The notes below the pieces were generated by a model that was not told the DNA's origin, made no database searches, and saw only the letters and a program-made list of their open reading frames with translations. The position numbers and the translations under genes are program-made. 64,000 bases of DNA from Heliomarina sp018223035 (GTDB lineage Bacteria > Pseudomonadota > Alphaproteobacteria > Rhodobacterales > Rhodobacteraceae). Numbering within the stretch: position 1 is the first letter of the stretch; every line of letters begins with the position of its first letter. The stretch covers positions 168,146-232,145 of the forward strand of contig JAAEZD010000007.1 in NCBI GenBank assembly GCA_018223035.1, given 5' to 3'. This document shows positions 52,057 to 60,586 of the stretch, piece after piece.

Positions 52057-53234
52057 TGATCGGTCTCCGCCACGGTTGTGTCATCGGCGTCGGGATCGAC
52101 GGCGGTGTCTGCTTCGGCAACCGCGACGATGGACCCGTCGGACAAAAAGGCGCCGCCGGACTGCACGATCTGCACGTCATCGGACGCGGACAGACCGCTG
52201 ACGATCTCCACCTGGTCGTCCCGGCGTCTGCCGGTCTCCACCCGCAAGCGCGATACCGTCGTCACATCGCCCTGTTCCAGCGCGAAGACGTAGGAAAACC
52301 CGTCCTGCATCACCACGGCGGAGGACGGCACCGACAGGGCCTCGCTCTCGCCGACCCTGAAGACACCGGTGATCATGATCCCGGTCTTGGGTTGCACCGC
52401 TTCCTCCGGCGGCTTGAGCGAGACATAGACGATCACCCGCCCGTTGCTTTCGGAAACTGATGGCGCGATGCGCCGCACCTCGCCGCTGATCTCCCCCAGC
52501 GGTGTCGGCACGCTGACCGGGGTGCCGATCTCGATGTTGCGTAGCTGCTTCAGCGGCACTTCGGCCTGCCATTCGACGCGGCCGTCGCGCACCAGGCGGA
52601 ACAGTTCCTCGCCTGATGTGACGACATCGCCCACCGCCGCGCTGCGGCTGGAGACGACGCCACCGGTCACCGCGGTGACTTCGGTGTGATCGAGATCAAG
52701 CCGGGCCGAGGCCAGTTGCGCCTCTGCGAAGGAGATATCGGCCTCGGCCTTCCGCTCGGTCGACAGGTATTCGGCGGCCTGCTGTTTGGAGATCGCGCTG
52801 CCGCCGCTGAGTTTGCGCGCGCGGTCCGCGTCGGCAGTGGCAATCTCGAGCGACGCGCGGGCCGATTCCAGCGAGGCTTCGAGTTGCAGGATGTCGTTCT
52901 CCAGCGATCCACGCGAGAACTGCGTCAGGACATCGCCCTGAGCCACGACATCGCCCACGTCGGCGTTGACGGCTTCGATCATCTGACCCCCGACCTGGGC
53001 GGATATCACGACTTCCTGCCAGGCGGCGAGCCACCCGTTGGCGCGCACCTCGACCGGCCAGATATCTCTCTCCGGCGTGGTTGCCACGACGGTCAGGGCG
53101 GCGGCGCTCTGCGCGGGCTCGACCGCAGCCACCTGGGTCTCGCCCTCCTGCATCGGCGGCAGCACGAAGACCGCCACACCGATCACCACGACGGCAGCGA
53201 AGCCCGCGAGGAGAAGTTTTCGTTTTCCGGTCAT
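52053..53234 (-). CDS. RND efflux periplasmic adaptor (membrane fusion protein)
   Basis: A 393-aa adaptor that bridges the RND pump and the outer-membrane channel. It starts MTGKRKLLLAGFAAVVVIGV (membrane anchor or signal). A half-lipoyl motif (AQVGGQMIEAVNADVGDVV) is followed by an alpha-hairpin (about residues 110-165), then lipoyl and beta-barrel domains. The C-terminus is acidic. The start at 53234 lies between the outer-membrane gene stop and the coding part; the longer frame is rejected. Confidence 0.95.
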   Translation of the reverse strand: MTGKRKLLLAGFAAVVVIGVAVFVLPPMQEGETQVAAVEPAQSAAALTVVATTPERDIWPVEVRANGWLAAWQEVVISAQVGGQMIEAVNADVGDVVAQGDVLTQFSRGSLENDILQLEASLESARASLEIATADADRARKLSGGSAISKQQAAEYLSTERKAEADISFAEAQLASARLDLDHTEVTAVTGGVVSSRSAAVGDVVTSGEELFRLVRDGRVEWQAEVPLKQLRNIEIGTPVSVPTPLGEISGEVRRIAPSVSESNGRVIVYVSLKPPEEAVQPKTGIMITGVFRVGESEALSVPSSAVVMQDGFSYVFALEQGDVTTVSRLRVETGRRRDDQVEIVSGLSASDDVQIVQSGGAFLSDGSIVAVAEADTAVDPDADDTTVAETDQ

Positions 53235-53248
53235 GATAAAGCCTTCGG

Positions 53249-54604
53249 TTAACTTGGTACTGCGGCGGCCGGGGGCACCCAGCCACCACCAACCGCCTTG
53301 TAAAGCGTGATCCATTGCACAAGCAGCGCCTGACGCTGGTTGATACGGATGATACGGGCCGTTTGCACCTGTCTGCGGGCGTCTTCACGGTCCAGCAGGG
53401 ACGCGCCCCCGGCGCGCCAGTCTTCGTCTACGGCGTTGAAATAGACCTGGTACTGCTGCACCAGATCCTCCGCACTTCTGAGATTGGCGCGCGCGGCGGC
53501 AAGGCGGGTCAGCGCGCCGTCGACTTCGGAGACCGCCTTCAGCACGGTGGAGCGATAGGTCTGCGCCGCGATCAGAGCATCCGCATTGGCCACGCGCACC
53601 GACGCTCGGGCGGATCCGCCGTCGAAAATGGGCAGGGACAGCGCGGGGCCAAAGGTCCAGGACGAGCTGTCGGAGGCCGTGACGCTGCCGCCGAGGCTGA
53701 GCGACGGGTAAAGGCTGGCCTTAGCGACCTTGAGATCCAGCAGCGTGGCCGCGAATCGCTTTTCCGCCTCGATGACGTCCGGTCTCTGGCGCAGCATCTC
53801 GGCGGGCACGGAGGCGACACGGAACGTCCGGGCCGACGGCAGGCCGCCGCCCTGGGCAAGCAGCGCGTCGATCTGTCCCTGCGAGACGCCGACCACTCGC
53901 GTGAGGCTTTGCGCCGCCACCTTGCAGTCGGCCTGCTGGGACGTCAGGTTGATCTGCGCATTTGCGACATTGGCCCGCGCCAGCGACAGATCGGGCGACG
54001 CGCTCATCCCGGCGTCCACCAGGTTGCGCGTGGCGCTGACGGTCTCCTGCTGCGACCGCAGGGCATCGCGGTATTCCGCCTCGGCCAGCTTGCAGGCCCG
54101 GTAGTCCACATAGCCGTTGGCCACTTCCGCGGCGAGCGACACATAGGACCCGGCATAGGATATCTCCTCGGCCTCGGCACGCACCTGCGCGGCGCGTGCG
54201 GTGTTGCGCACCTTGCCGAAGAGGTCGATTTCCCAGCTCGCATCCAGCAGCGCCGAACTGGTGTCAGTGCGGCCCGTCAGCTCGGCCTCGTCCGCGGTGG
54301 CGGACAGCGTGCCGGTCACGTCGGGGGAAAGGTCGGCACGGGCTTGCCGCGCCTTGGCGCGGGCGGACATCACGCTGGCTGCGGCACTGCGCAGGTCCGA
54401 ACTGTGGCTGCGCGACAGGGCCAGCACCTGGCTCAGCTGCGGATCGCCGACGCGCGACCACCAGTTCACGTCCAGCTTCGTGCCGCCCTGTTGCGTCGCC
54501 GTATCGTAGCGTGCCGACACGGACTGTGTCGCATCGGGATGCACCAGCGGCACGCTGCACCCGGCAAGGGCGCAGGCCGCGCAAAGGACAATGGCAATTT
54601 TCAT
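53249..54604 (-). CDS. RND efflux outer-membrane lipoprotein, NodT/TolC family
   Basis: A 451-aa outer-membrane channel. The lipobox LAGC puts lipidation at Cys16. Two OEP repeats are visible, with NWWSRVGDPQLSQVLALS at the start of the first and SLSLGGSVTASDSSSWTFGPALSLPI in two parts of the second. It is the first gene of the efflux operon, 14 bases before the adaptor. It is divergent from a response regulator, which probably controls it. Confidence 0.94.
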   Translation of the reverse strand: MKIAIVLCAACALAGCSVPLVHPDATQSVSARYDTATQQGGTKLDVNWWSRVGDPQLSQVLALSRSHSSDLRSAAASVMSARAKARQARADLSPDVTGTLSATADEAELTGRTDTSSALLDASWEIDLFGKVRNTARAAQVRAEAEEISYAGSYVSLAAEVANGYVDYRACKLAEAEYRDALRSQQETVSATRNLVDAGMSASPDLSLARANVANAQINLTSQQADCKVAAQSLTRVVGVSQGQIDALLAQGGGLPSARTFRVASVPAEMLRQRPDVIEAEKRFAATLLDLKVAKASLYPSLSLGGSVTASDSSSWTFGPALSLPIFDGGSARASVRVANADALIAAQTYRSTVLKAVSEVDGALTRLAAARANLRSAEDLVQQYQVYFNAVDEDWRAGGASLLDREDARRQVQTARIIRINQRQALLVQWITLYKAVGGGWVPPAAAVPS

Positions 54605-54738
54605 TCACAGATTCCGATACTCTTGGGACAGGGTATGGCGCGGGGGATTGTTAAGTTGTGTCAAGTCTCTGCAAAGTTTGTAAAAGCCGACTATCCGGGC
54701 CGCGCTTTGCCGTTATGGTCCATGGCAGAGGACGCCCC
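54605..54738. promoter_or_regulatory. Divergent promoter region: efflux operon / two-component pair
   Basis: A 134-base interval between the efflux operon and the response-regulator gene. It contains closely spaced T/A-rich steps (for example TTGTTAAGTTGTG and GCAAAGTTTGTAAAAG near 54645-54686). The GTTAAG and GTAAAAG elements resemble CpxR half-sites, but I cannot prove binding. Confidence 0.45.
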
Positions 54739-55431
54739 ATGACAACCATTCTGCTGATCGACGACGACACCGCATTGACCGGACTGCTCGGAGAGTACCT
54801 GGAACAGGAGGGCTTTCGCGTGGCCGTCGCGGCGGACGGCGAACGCGCCTTGGGGCGCATCGTGGACGCCCGCGCGGACATCGTCGTGCTCGATATCATG
54901 ATGCCCAAAGTTGACGGGTTGCAGGTGCTGCGCCGCATCCGCGCGGAAAGCAAGGTGCCAGTGCTGATGCTGACCGCGCGCGGGGACGAAGCGGACCGGA
55001 TCACCGGGCTGGACCTGGGGGCCGACGATTATCTCGCCAAGCCCTGCTCGCCCGCGGAACTGGTCGCCCGTATCCGCGCAATCATGCGCCGCACCCAGCC
55101 GGTCGAGCAAAAGACTGACGCGGTCGTCGGTGTCCAGCGCGAGGGACCGCTTGCCATCGACCGCCAACGCCGCATCGTGACCTGGGACGCCGAGCAGATC
55201 GCCCTGACGGGTGTCGAATTCAACATTCTCGACGTGCTGATCGCCCAGGTCGGAAAGCCCGTGTCGCGGGCGGAGCTGTCGCTGCAGGGCCTTGGCCGCC
55301 CGCTGGCCTCTTACGATCGTGCCGTCGATGTGCATGTCTCCGCGATCCGGCAGAAGATCGGCACCTTCGACGACGGCCGCTCCCCCATCCAGAGCCTGCG
55401 CGGTATTGGCTATGTTCTCGTCAGAGAGTGA
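54739..55431 (+). CDS. OmpR-family response regulator (CpxR-like)
   Basis: A 230-aa regulator. The receiver has acidic residues in LLIDDDTA, phospho-acceptor Asp52 in VVLDIMMP, Thr in LMLTARG and Lys in YLAKPCS. The C-terminal winged helix (about residues 140-228) includes LTGVEFNILDVLIAQ and DVHVSAIRQKIG, and closes with the LRGIGYVLVRE hairpin. ATG 54739 is the start that begins the canonical beta-strand. It is followed seven bases later by its kinase. Confidence 0.95.
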   Translation: MTTILLIDDDTALTGLLGEYLEQEGFRVAVAADGERALGRIVDARADIVVLDIMMPKVDGLQVLRRIRAESKVPVLMLTARGDEADRITGLDLGADDYLAKPCSPAELVARIRAIMRRTQPVEQKTDAVVGVQREGPLAIDRQRRIVTWDAEQIALTGVEFNILDVLIAQVGKPVSRAELSLQGLGRPLASYDRAVDVHVSAIRQKIGTFDDGRSPIQSLRGIGYVLVRE

Positions 55432-55437
55432 CCGGCG

Positions 55438-56682
55438 ATGATCGTCAGGGTCTTCGGCTTCATCTGGGGCGCGACGTTCCTGACGCTTCTTTTGTTCTCG
55501 GCGCTGATCTACTTCGTGGACCTGGCCCCGCCGGATGATGTCCGCCGAAGGACGGAAATGGATTTGCTGATCACGGATCTCGGCCTGGTCTACGACAGGC
55601 TGGGGCCATCGGGCGCTCGTTCGCACTTCGGGGCGATCGCGCCCGGGCATTCGCAATTCCGGCTGGAGGACGATGCGGCCTGTGCCGATCCTGCAACCAT
55701 CGGCACGCCCGCACAGGGCTGCCTGCGGCTGGTCCACCTCGACACCGCGCGCGACGGCCTTTCGCTGACGCCGCCCATCCTGCTGCCACTTTTCATCGGT
55801 GCATTGGTCAGCGCTGTCATGGCGATCTTTCTGTCGCGCTGGCTGACCGGCCCGCTGCGCGATGTTAGCCAAGGCCTCAAGGCGATTGCAGGCGGGCGGC
55901 TCGACACGCGGATCCTCGAACGCCTGCGCACCTCGAACAGTGAGATCCGCGATCTGGGCCGCGATTTCGACCTCGCCGCCGAACGGTTGCAGGCGCTGAC
56001 CGAAGGCCGAAACCGCCTGTTCCACGACATCTCGCACGAAATTCGCTCACCCCTGGCCCGACTGCGCGCGGCAGTTGGCCTGATCGAAGTGAACCCGGCA
56101 AGGGGTGCGGCACTTGCTGGACGAATGGAAGGCGATATTGCCCGGCTGGATCGTCTGGTCGACGAAATCCTGACACTCGCAAGGCTGGACCGCGGTGAGC
56201 CATTGGGCACGGTCGAAGCCTTCGACCTGCTTGATATTATCGAGAACATCATTTCCGACGCCAATTTTGAAGGCCGCGAAAACGAAATTAGCGTGAGATA
56301 CCGGGGTGACGAAAAACTGGAGCTGACGGGAAACCCTGAACTTTTGCACCGCGCATGCGAGAACGTCGTCCGAAATGCGTTGTCCTATTCGGCCCACGGC
56401 GGGACTGTGTCCGTGACCGGCAGCCAGAACCGCGACGGGATCGTGCTCGAGATTGCGGACACCGGGCCGGGCGTGCCCAATTTCAATCTCAAGGCGATCT
56501 TCAGCCCGTTCGTCCGTGTCGACACCGAAACGGCACCCAGAGGGATCGGTCTCGGTCTTGCGATCGCTGCGAGCGCCGTTCGATCGCACGGAGGAGAGAT
56601 AACAGCACTGAACCGCGAGCAGGGCGGGCTACTGATCAGGATCGCAATCCCTTTCGGCCCTTCCATACATAATTTTGTCTGA
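55438..56682 (+). CDS. Sensor histidine kinase (CpxA-like)
   Basis: A 414-aa membrane kinase. Transmembrane helices are at about residues 5-27 and 118-140, with a short periplasmic domain between them that contains two cysteines. A HAMP domain follows (LTGPLRDVSQGLKAIAGGRL), then HisKA with His200 in FHDISHEIRSPLARL, and an HATPase domain with DTGPGVP and GIGLGLAIAAS. It is the probable partner of the upstream regulator, sensing envelope or efflux-related stress. Confidence 0.94.
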   Translation: MIVRVFGFIWGATFLTLLLFSALIYFVDLAPPDDVRRRTEMDLLITDLGLVYDRLGPSGARSHFGAIAPGHSQFRLEDDAACADPATIGTPAQGCLRLVHLDTARDGLSLTPPILLPLFIGALVSAVMAIFLSRWLTGPLRDVSQGLKAIAGGRLDTRILERLRTSNSEIRDLGRDFDLAAERLQALTEGRNRLFHDISHEIRSPLARLRAAVGLIEVNPARGAALAGRMEGDIARLDRLVDEILTLARLDRGEPLGTVEAFDLLDIIENIISDANFEGRENEISVRYRGDEKLELTGNPELLHRACENVVRNALSYSAHGGTVSVTGSQNRDGIVLEIADTGPGVPNFNLKAIFSPFVRVDTETAPRGIGLGLAIAASAVRSHGGEITALNREQGGLLIRIAIPFGPSIHNFV

Positions 56683-56776
56683 CCTTTGCGGACTTTGGTC
56701 TGGGTTAGTATCGATGTCTGCTCTGGGCCGTCACATCTGAAGTTCATTCAGCACATCGACGCGCTCAAGCATCCGT

Positions 56777-56885
56777 CTAAGCGCATGGTTCGATACCCTC
56801 TTCGATCAGCAGCTTCGCGGCCGAGTGCCGGAAGCGGTACGGGGGAAGGTGGCCGCGCGGAGCCGGCGTACCCGCGGGTTGAGGA
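56777..56885 (-). pseudogene. Tyrosine integrase fragment
   Basis: On the minus strand a short frame reads GHLPPYRFRHSAAKLLIEEGIEP before a stop at 56777-56779; I give it in pieces as PYRFRHSAAK and LLIEEGIEP. This is the conserved HxxR-bearing region of phage and island integrases (compare LRHTAATLLIEEG). Only about 36 codons remain and the downstream helix appears in another frame. It is a relic of an integrase gene. Confidence 0.6.
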
Positions 56886-56961
56886 ACAGCAGAGACGTAA
56901 GGGAGTCTTTGATGCCAAATTGAATGAGTAATCGTCTCGACAATTTTCTTGAGGCCAATCG

Positions 56962-57624
56962 CTAAGAGACGGCGATAGGCTGCGAAACCATCGCAAGGAT
57001 TGCATCGACGATTTGCTGGCGCAATTCCGACTGGGATTGTTCTTCGAAGAGTTCGTTCCCGAAGATCGCAGAGAATGTTGGCCGGTTGGAAACGTTGAAG
57101 AAACTAAAGGCGCTGATTTGCCAGTGAAGCCTTAACGGATCGATCCCGTCTCGAAAGACGCCTTGCTCTTGTCCGCGCCCGCAAATGCTCGATAGTTTTT
57201 CGATGGCCGCCACGTTCATGTCACGAATGACCTGCGAGGCCGACAAATGCTCGGCGTTATGTATGTTCTCGATCATAACCATGCGGATGAAATCGGGGTT
57301 CCGTCGGTGATGATCAAAGGTAAAGGCGACGAGACGCGCCAGCCCCTCACGAGGGGGCAGGTGATCAAGATCAAGAGAGGCCTCGCCTTCGCGTACCTTT
57401 AGATAGGCCGCCTCAAGCGCGGAGGTGTAAAGGCCCAGCTTGTCGCCGAAGTAATAGTAGATCATCCGCTTCGACGTACGTGTGCGCGATGCGATCGTAT
57501 CGACTCGCGTGCCTGACAGGCCATTGGCCGCAAATTCCGAAACGGCAACCGTCAGGATGTCATGTTTCACGGCATCCGGGTTCTGGGTCCATCCCCGTCG
57601 ATCTGAGTCTGTCGTAGTCGCCAT
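56962..57624 (-). CDS. TetR/AcrR-family regulator of the quinate/shikimate cluster
   Basis: A 220-aa repressor. The N-terminal helix-turn-helix spans about residues 20-65 (VAVSEFAANGLSGTRVDTIA, then SRTRTSKRMIYYYFGDK). The C-terminal ligand domain has the FIRMVMIENIHNAEHL segment typical of regulators of aromatic-acid catabolism. It is transcribed divergently from the shikimate dehydrogenase gene across a 118-base region with a large inverted repeat, so it most likely represses the cluster until quinate, shikimate or a product binds. Confidence 0.88.
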   Translation of the reverse strand: MATTTDSDRRGWTQNPDAVKHDILTVAVSEFAANGLSGTRVDTIASRTRTSKRMIYYYFGDKLGLYTSALEAAYLKVREGEASLDLDHLPPREGLARLVAFTFDHHRRNPDFIRMVMIENIHNAEHLSASQVIRDMNVAAIEKLSSICGRGQEQGVFRDGIDPLRLHWQISAFSFFNVSNRPTFSAIFGNELFEEQSQSELRQQIVDAILAMVSQPIAVS

Positions 57625-57656
57625 GCCGTCCCTCTATCCGAGCCATAGCAGAAAAC

Positions 57657-57708
57657 AAATGTTCCAGTCAGTACATTTCTCTTGACAATTGTACCGTGTG
57701 GAACATTT
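57657..57708. promoter_or_regulatory. Inverted-repeat operator and promoter of the quinate/shikimate cluster
   Basis: Two 19-base arms (57657-57675 and 57690-57708) are inverted repeats with 16 of 19 bases matching. The outer ten (AAATGTTCCA / TGGAACATTT) and inner five (GTACA / TGTAC) are perfect. A consensus TTGACA -35 box (57682-57687) lies between the arms. A repressor bound here would block the plus-strand promoter. Confidence 0.75.
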
Positions 57709-57742
57709 TGGGGAAAGGCAGCGGTTGGGGAGGACCGAGCGA

Positions 57743-58609
57743 ATGCGGTCGGCGCAGCAGGATACAGGGACAGACATCGGAATCATGGCGTTCCGGATGG
57801 GTCTTGTGGGGCGTGGTATCCGGCTGTCCCGTACTCCGGCCATGCACGAAGCAGAAGCTGATGCGCAGGGCTTGAAATGCCGCTATGACCTGCTCGACAC
57901 GGAAGCAGGGACCGACGGCTCACTGGCTGAAATTTTAGACCGGGCCGAAAATGCGGGATATGCTGGGCTCAATGTGACCTACCCTTACAAGCAGGATGTG
58001 ATCGCGCATCTGCACCAACTGTCGGATGCCGCAAAGCGCATTGGGGCCGTCAACACCGTAGTCTTTCGCGATGGACGTCGCTTTGGTCACAACACGGATT
58101 TCTGGGGCTTCTCCGAAAGCCTTCGGCGCGGACTGTCCGATGCAAACCTTGATTCTGTCCTGTTGATTGGGGCAGGTGGGGCGGGGGCTGCGCTGGCACA
58201 CGCGCTGGCCGATTTGGGCGTCACGCGTTTGATGATTGCCGACACCCGGGCCGAGGTCGCACAAGCGCTGGCGCTTGCCGTCGGTTCGGTTGCGACCGCC
58301 GTAAGCAATCTTGCCGAGGCCGCTTCTGCCTGCGACGGTATCGTCAATGCCACGCCAGTCGGCATGGCGAAACTGCCAGGCACCCCCATAGATGCTAAGC
58401 TACTAAGTAAGCGCAACTGGGTGGCGGATATCGTGTATTTCCCGTTGGAAACGGCATTCCTGAAGGCCGCGCGAGCGACAGGATGCCGGACCCTAAGCGG
58501 CGAGGGCATGGCGGTGTTTCAGGCTGTTCGCGCGTTCGAACTCTTCACCGGCAGGCCGGCGGATCCGGATCGGATGCGTCAGACCTTCCGCCATCTGGGT
58601 GAGGCGTAA
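57743..58609 (+). CDS. Quinate/shikimate dehydrogenase
   Basis: A 288-aa oxidoreductase converting quinate to 3-dehydroquinate and/or shikimate to 3-dehydroshikimate. The substrate-binding Ser29-x-Thr31 pair (LSRTPAMHEAEAD) and Lys83 in NVTYPYKQ are those of catabolic QSDH, as in Corynebacterium. The Rossmann loop is LIGAGGAGAALAHAL. The Asp in MIADTRAEV after the second strand favours NAD+ over NADP+. ATG 57743 has GGAGG nine bases upstream; ATG 57785 is a possible alternative. Confidence 0.92.
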   Translation: MRSAQQDTGTDIGIMAFRMGLVGRGIRLSRTPAMHEAEADAQGLKCRYDLLDTEAGTDGSLAEILDRAENAGYAGLNVTYPYKQDVIAHLHQLSDAAKRIGAVNTVVFRDGRRFGHNTDFWGFSESLRRGLSDANLDSVLLIGAGGAGAALAHALADLGVTRLMIADTRAEVAQALALAVGSVATAVSNLAEAASACDGIVNATPVGMAKLPGTPIDAKLLSKRNWVADIVYFPLETAFLKAARATGCRTLSGEGMAVFQAVRAFELFTGRPADPDRMRQTFRHLGEA

Positions 58610-58616
58610 GAGCGTC

Positions 58617-60500
58617 ATGAAGACAGGCATCGCAACTGTTTCGATATCCGGCAACCTCGAGGAAAAGATCGAGGCCATAGCCGCCGCCGGATTTACCGGA
58701 ATCGAGATATTCGAACAGGACTTCATCGCTGATATTCGCAGTCCGCGGGCAGTGGGGCAGCGCATCCGGGACGCAGGGCTGGAGGTCATGTTGTTTCAAC
58801 CTTTCCGCGATTTCGAAGGGCTGCCTGAAGGGTTGCGCGCCAAGGCCTTTGATCGTGCTGAACGAAAGTTCGATGTGATGCAAGAACTGGGCTGTGACCT
58901 CGTTCTGGTCTGTTCCTCAGTCCACCCAGAGGCCCTCGGCGGGATTGATCGGGCGGCCGCCGATTTTGCCGAACTGGGCGATCGTGCAGCTGCGCGTGAT
59001 CTTCGCGTCGGCTACGAGGCGTTGGCTTGGGGTCGCCACGTGAATGACCATCGCGACGCATGGGAAATCGTCCGCCGCGCGGATCATTCGTCGGTCGGGT
59101 TGATCCTCGACAGTTTTCATACTCTCGGCCGAGGAATTGATCCGGAAACCATCCGGCGCATCCCCGGGGATCGCATTTTCTTTGTCCAACTGGCCGACGC
59201 CCCCGCGATAGAGATGGACTTGCTGTATTGGTCACGTCACTTTCGTAACATGCCTGGCGAAGGCGATCTCGCCGTCACGAACTTTATGCGCGCCGTGATG
59301 GCGACGGGCTATGCTGGCCCGGTAAGCCTCGAAATCTTCAATGACCAGTTCCGAGGGGGCAGTCCGGCTACGATCGCTCAGGATGGGCATCGTTCCCTGA
59401 TCGCGCTGATGGACGAGGTGCGCCGTGCTGAACCCACTGCGGCTGCCGACATTCCTGAGTTGCCGGCACCTGTACGGGTTCGCGACACGTCCTTCGTGGA
59501 ATTCGCGGCGCGGGGCGAAGAGCTGTCCGAGCTGGAAAACCTGCTGCAAAGCATGGGTTTCAGCCGCGTTGGCCGGCATGTCTCGAAGCAAGTTACCCTC
59601 TGGCAGCAGGGCGACATCCGCATCGTTCTAAATGCAGAAACCACCGGTCATGCAGCTGCTACGTGGAATGCCCGGGGCACGACGGTTTGCGACATTGGGC
59701 TTTCGGTCGATTCCGCCCCGGACACGGTGGAGCGGGCAACGGCTCTTGGGGCGCGGCCCTTTTCGCAGCCTCTCGGCCCCGGCGAACTGCCGATCCCGGC
59801 GATCCGTGGTTTGGGTGGAAGCGTGATGCATTTCATTGACCAGGGTGACCTGTCCGAAGTCTGGGATGTGGAATTCCGGCCCGAGGATGGATCCGCTGAA
59901 GGGGCGGGACTCACCCGGATCGATCACGTCGCGCAGACCATGACCTATGACGAGATGTTATCGTGGTCACTGTTCTATACGTCGCTCTTCGACATGCAAA
60001 AGGCTCCGATGGTCGATGTGGTCGACCCTGACGGCCTTGTGCGCAGCCGTGCCATCGCCAGCCCGTCGGGTGATTTTCGTATTACGTTGAACGGGGCCGA
60101 AACTCACAGGACGCTTGCCGGCGCTTTCCTGGCAGAAGGATTTGGCGGAACGGTTCAGCACGTCGCGCTGGCCACCGATGATATTTTCGCGACCGCCAGT
60201 GCGCTTGCAGATAGCGGTTTCGAGCCTCTCGACCTGTCGCCTAACTACTTCGACGATCTGGAGGCACGCTTTGACCTCGACCCGGCGATGCTGAGGCGCA
60301 TGCGTAAGGCAAGCATTTTGTATGACGCCGACGATAAGGGAGAGTACTTCCAGATGTATTCGCGCCCATTCGCGGGACAAATGTTCTTTGAAATAGTCGA
60401 ACGACGGGGTGCGTATGCCGGATACGGGGCGCCGAACGCTCCCTTCCGGATCGCCGCGCAGAAGCGGTTCCAGCGGACAAAAGGTATACCCGCTAACTGA
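58617..60500 (+). CDS. quiC: 3-dehydroshikimate dehydratase fused to HPPD-like domain
   Basis: A 627-aa two-domain protein. Residues 1-270 are a xylose-isomerase-like TIM barrel (TGIATVSISGNLEEKIEAIA, GFTGIEIFEQDF, LILDSFHTLGRG, FVQLADAPAIEMD and GYAGPVSLEIFND) with the Glu/Asp/His metal ligands of DHS dehydratase. Residues about 290-627 resemble 4-hydroxyphenylpyruvate dioxygenase: RIDHVAQTM, GTVQHVALATDDI and the FFEIVERRG ending. Such fusions are known in Pseudomonas (QuiC). It makes protocatechuate from 3-dehydroshikimate. ATG 58617 gives the family N-terminus. Confidence 0.92.
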   Translation: MKTGIATVSISGNLEEKIEAIAAAGFTGIEIFEQDFIADIRSPRAVGQRIRDAGLEVMLFQPFRDFEGLPEGLRAKAFDRAERKFDVMQELGCDLVLVCSSVHPEALGGIDRAAADFAELGDRAAARDLRVGYEALAWGRHVNDHRDAWEIVRRADHSSVGLILDSFHTLGRGIDPETIRRIPGDRIFFVQLADAPAIEMDLLYWSRHFRNMPGEGDLAVTNFMRAVMATGYAGPVSLEIFNDQFRGGSPATIAQDGHRSLIALMDEVRRAEPTAAADIPELPAPVRVRDTSFVEFAARGEELSELENLLQSMGFSRVGRHVSKQVTLWQQGDIRIVLNAETTGHAAATWNARGTTVCDIGLSVDSAPDTVERATALGARPFSQPLGPGELPIPAIRGLGGSVMHFIDQGDLSEVWDVEFRPEDGSAEGAGLTRIDHVAQTMTYDEMLSWSLFYTSLFDMQKAPMVDVVDPDGLVRSRAIASPSGDFRITLNGAETHRTLAGAFLAEGFGGTVQHVALATDDIFATASALADSGFEPLDLSPNYFDDLEARFDLDPAMLRRMRKASILYDADDKGEYFQMYSRPFAGQMFFEIVERRGAYAGYGAPNAPFRIAAQKRFQRTKGIPAN

Positions 60501-60586
60501 GATGTGTAGGTCGAATTATCTTTTGGCCCGCAACGCTTACTTAATCTCACCGGGTAACCGGTGGTAATGTCAAAGGGAGGAAATCA

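Noticed and set aside
53315..54742. 475-codon plus-strand frame opposite the outer-membrane efflux gene
   Set aside because: Antisense shadow; its N-terminus and body have no recognisable domain, and the opposite strand encodes a complete lipoprotein.
54691..56037. 448-codon minus-strand frame opposite the two-component genes
   Set aside because: Antisense to conserved receiver and kinase motifs.
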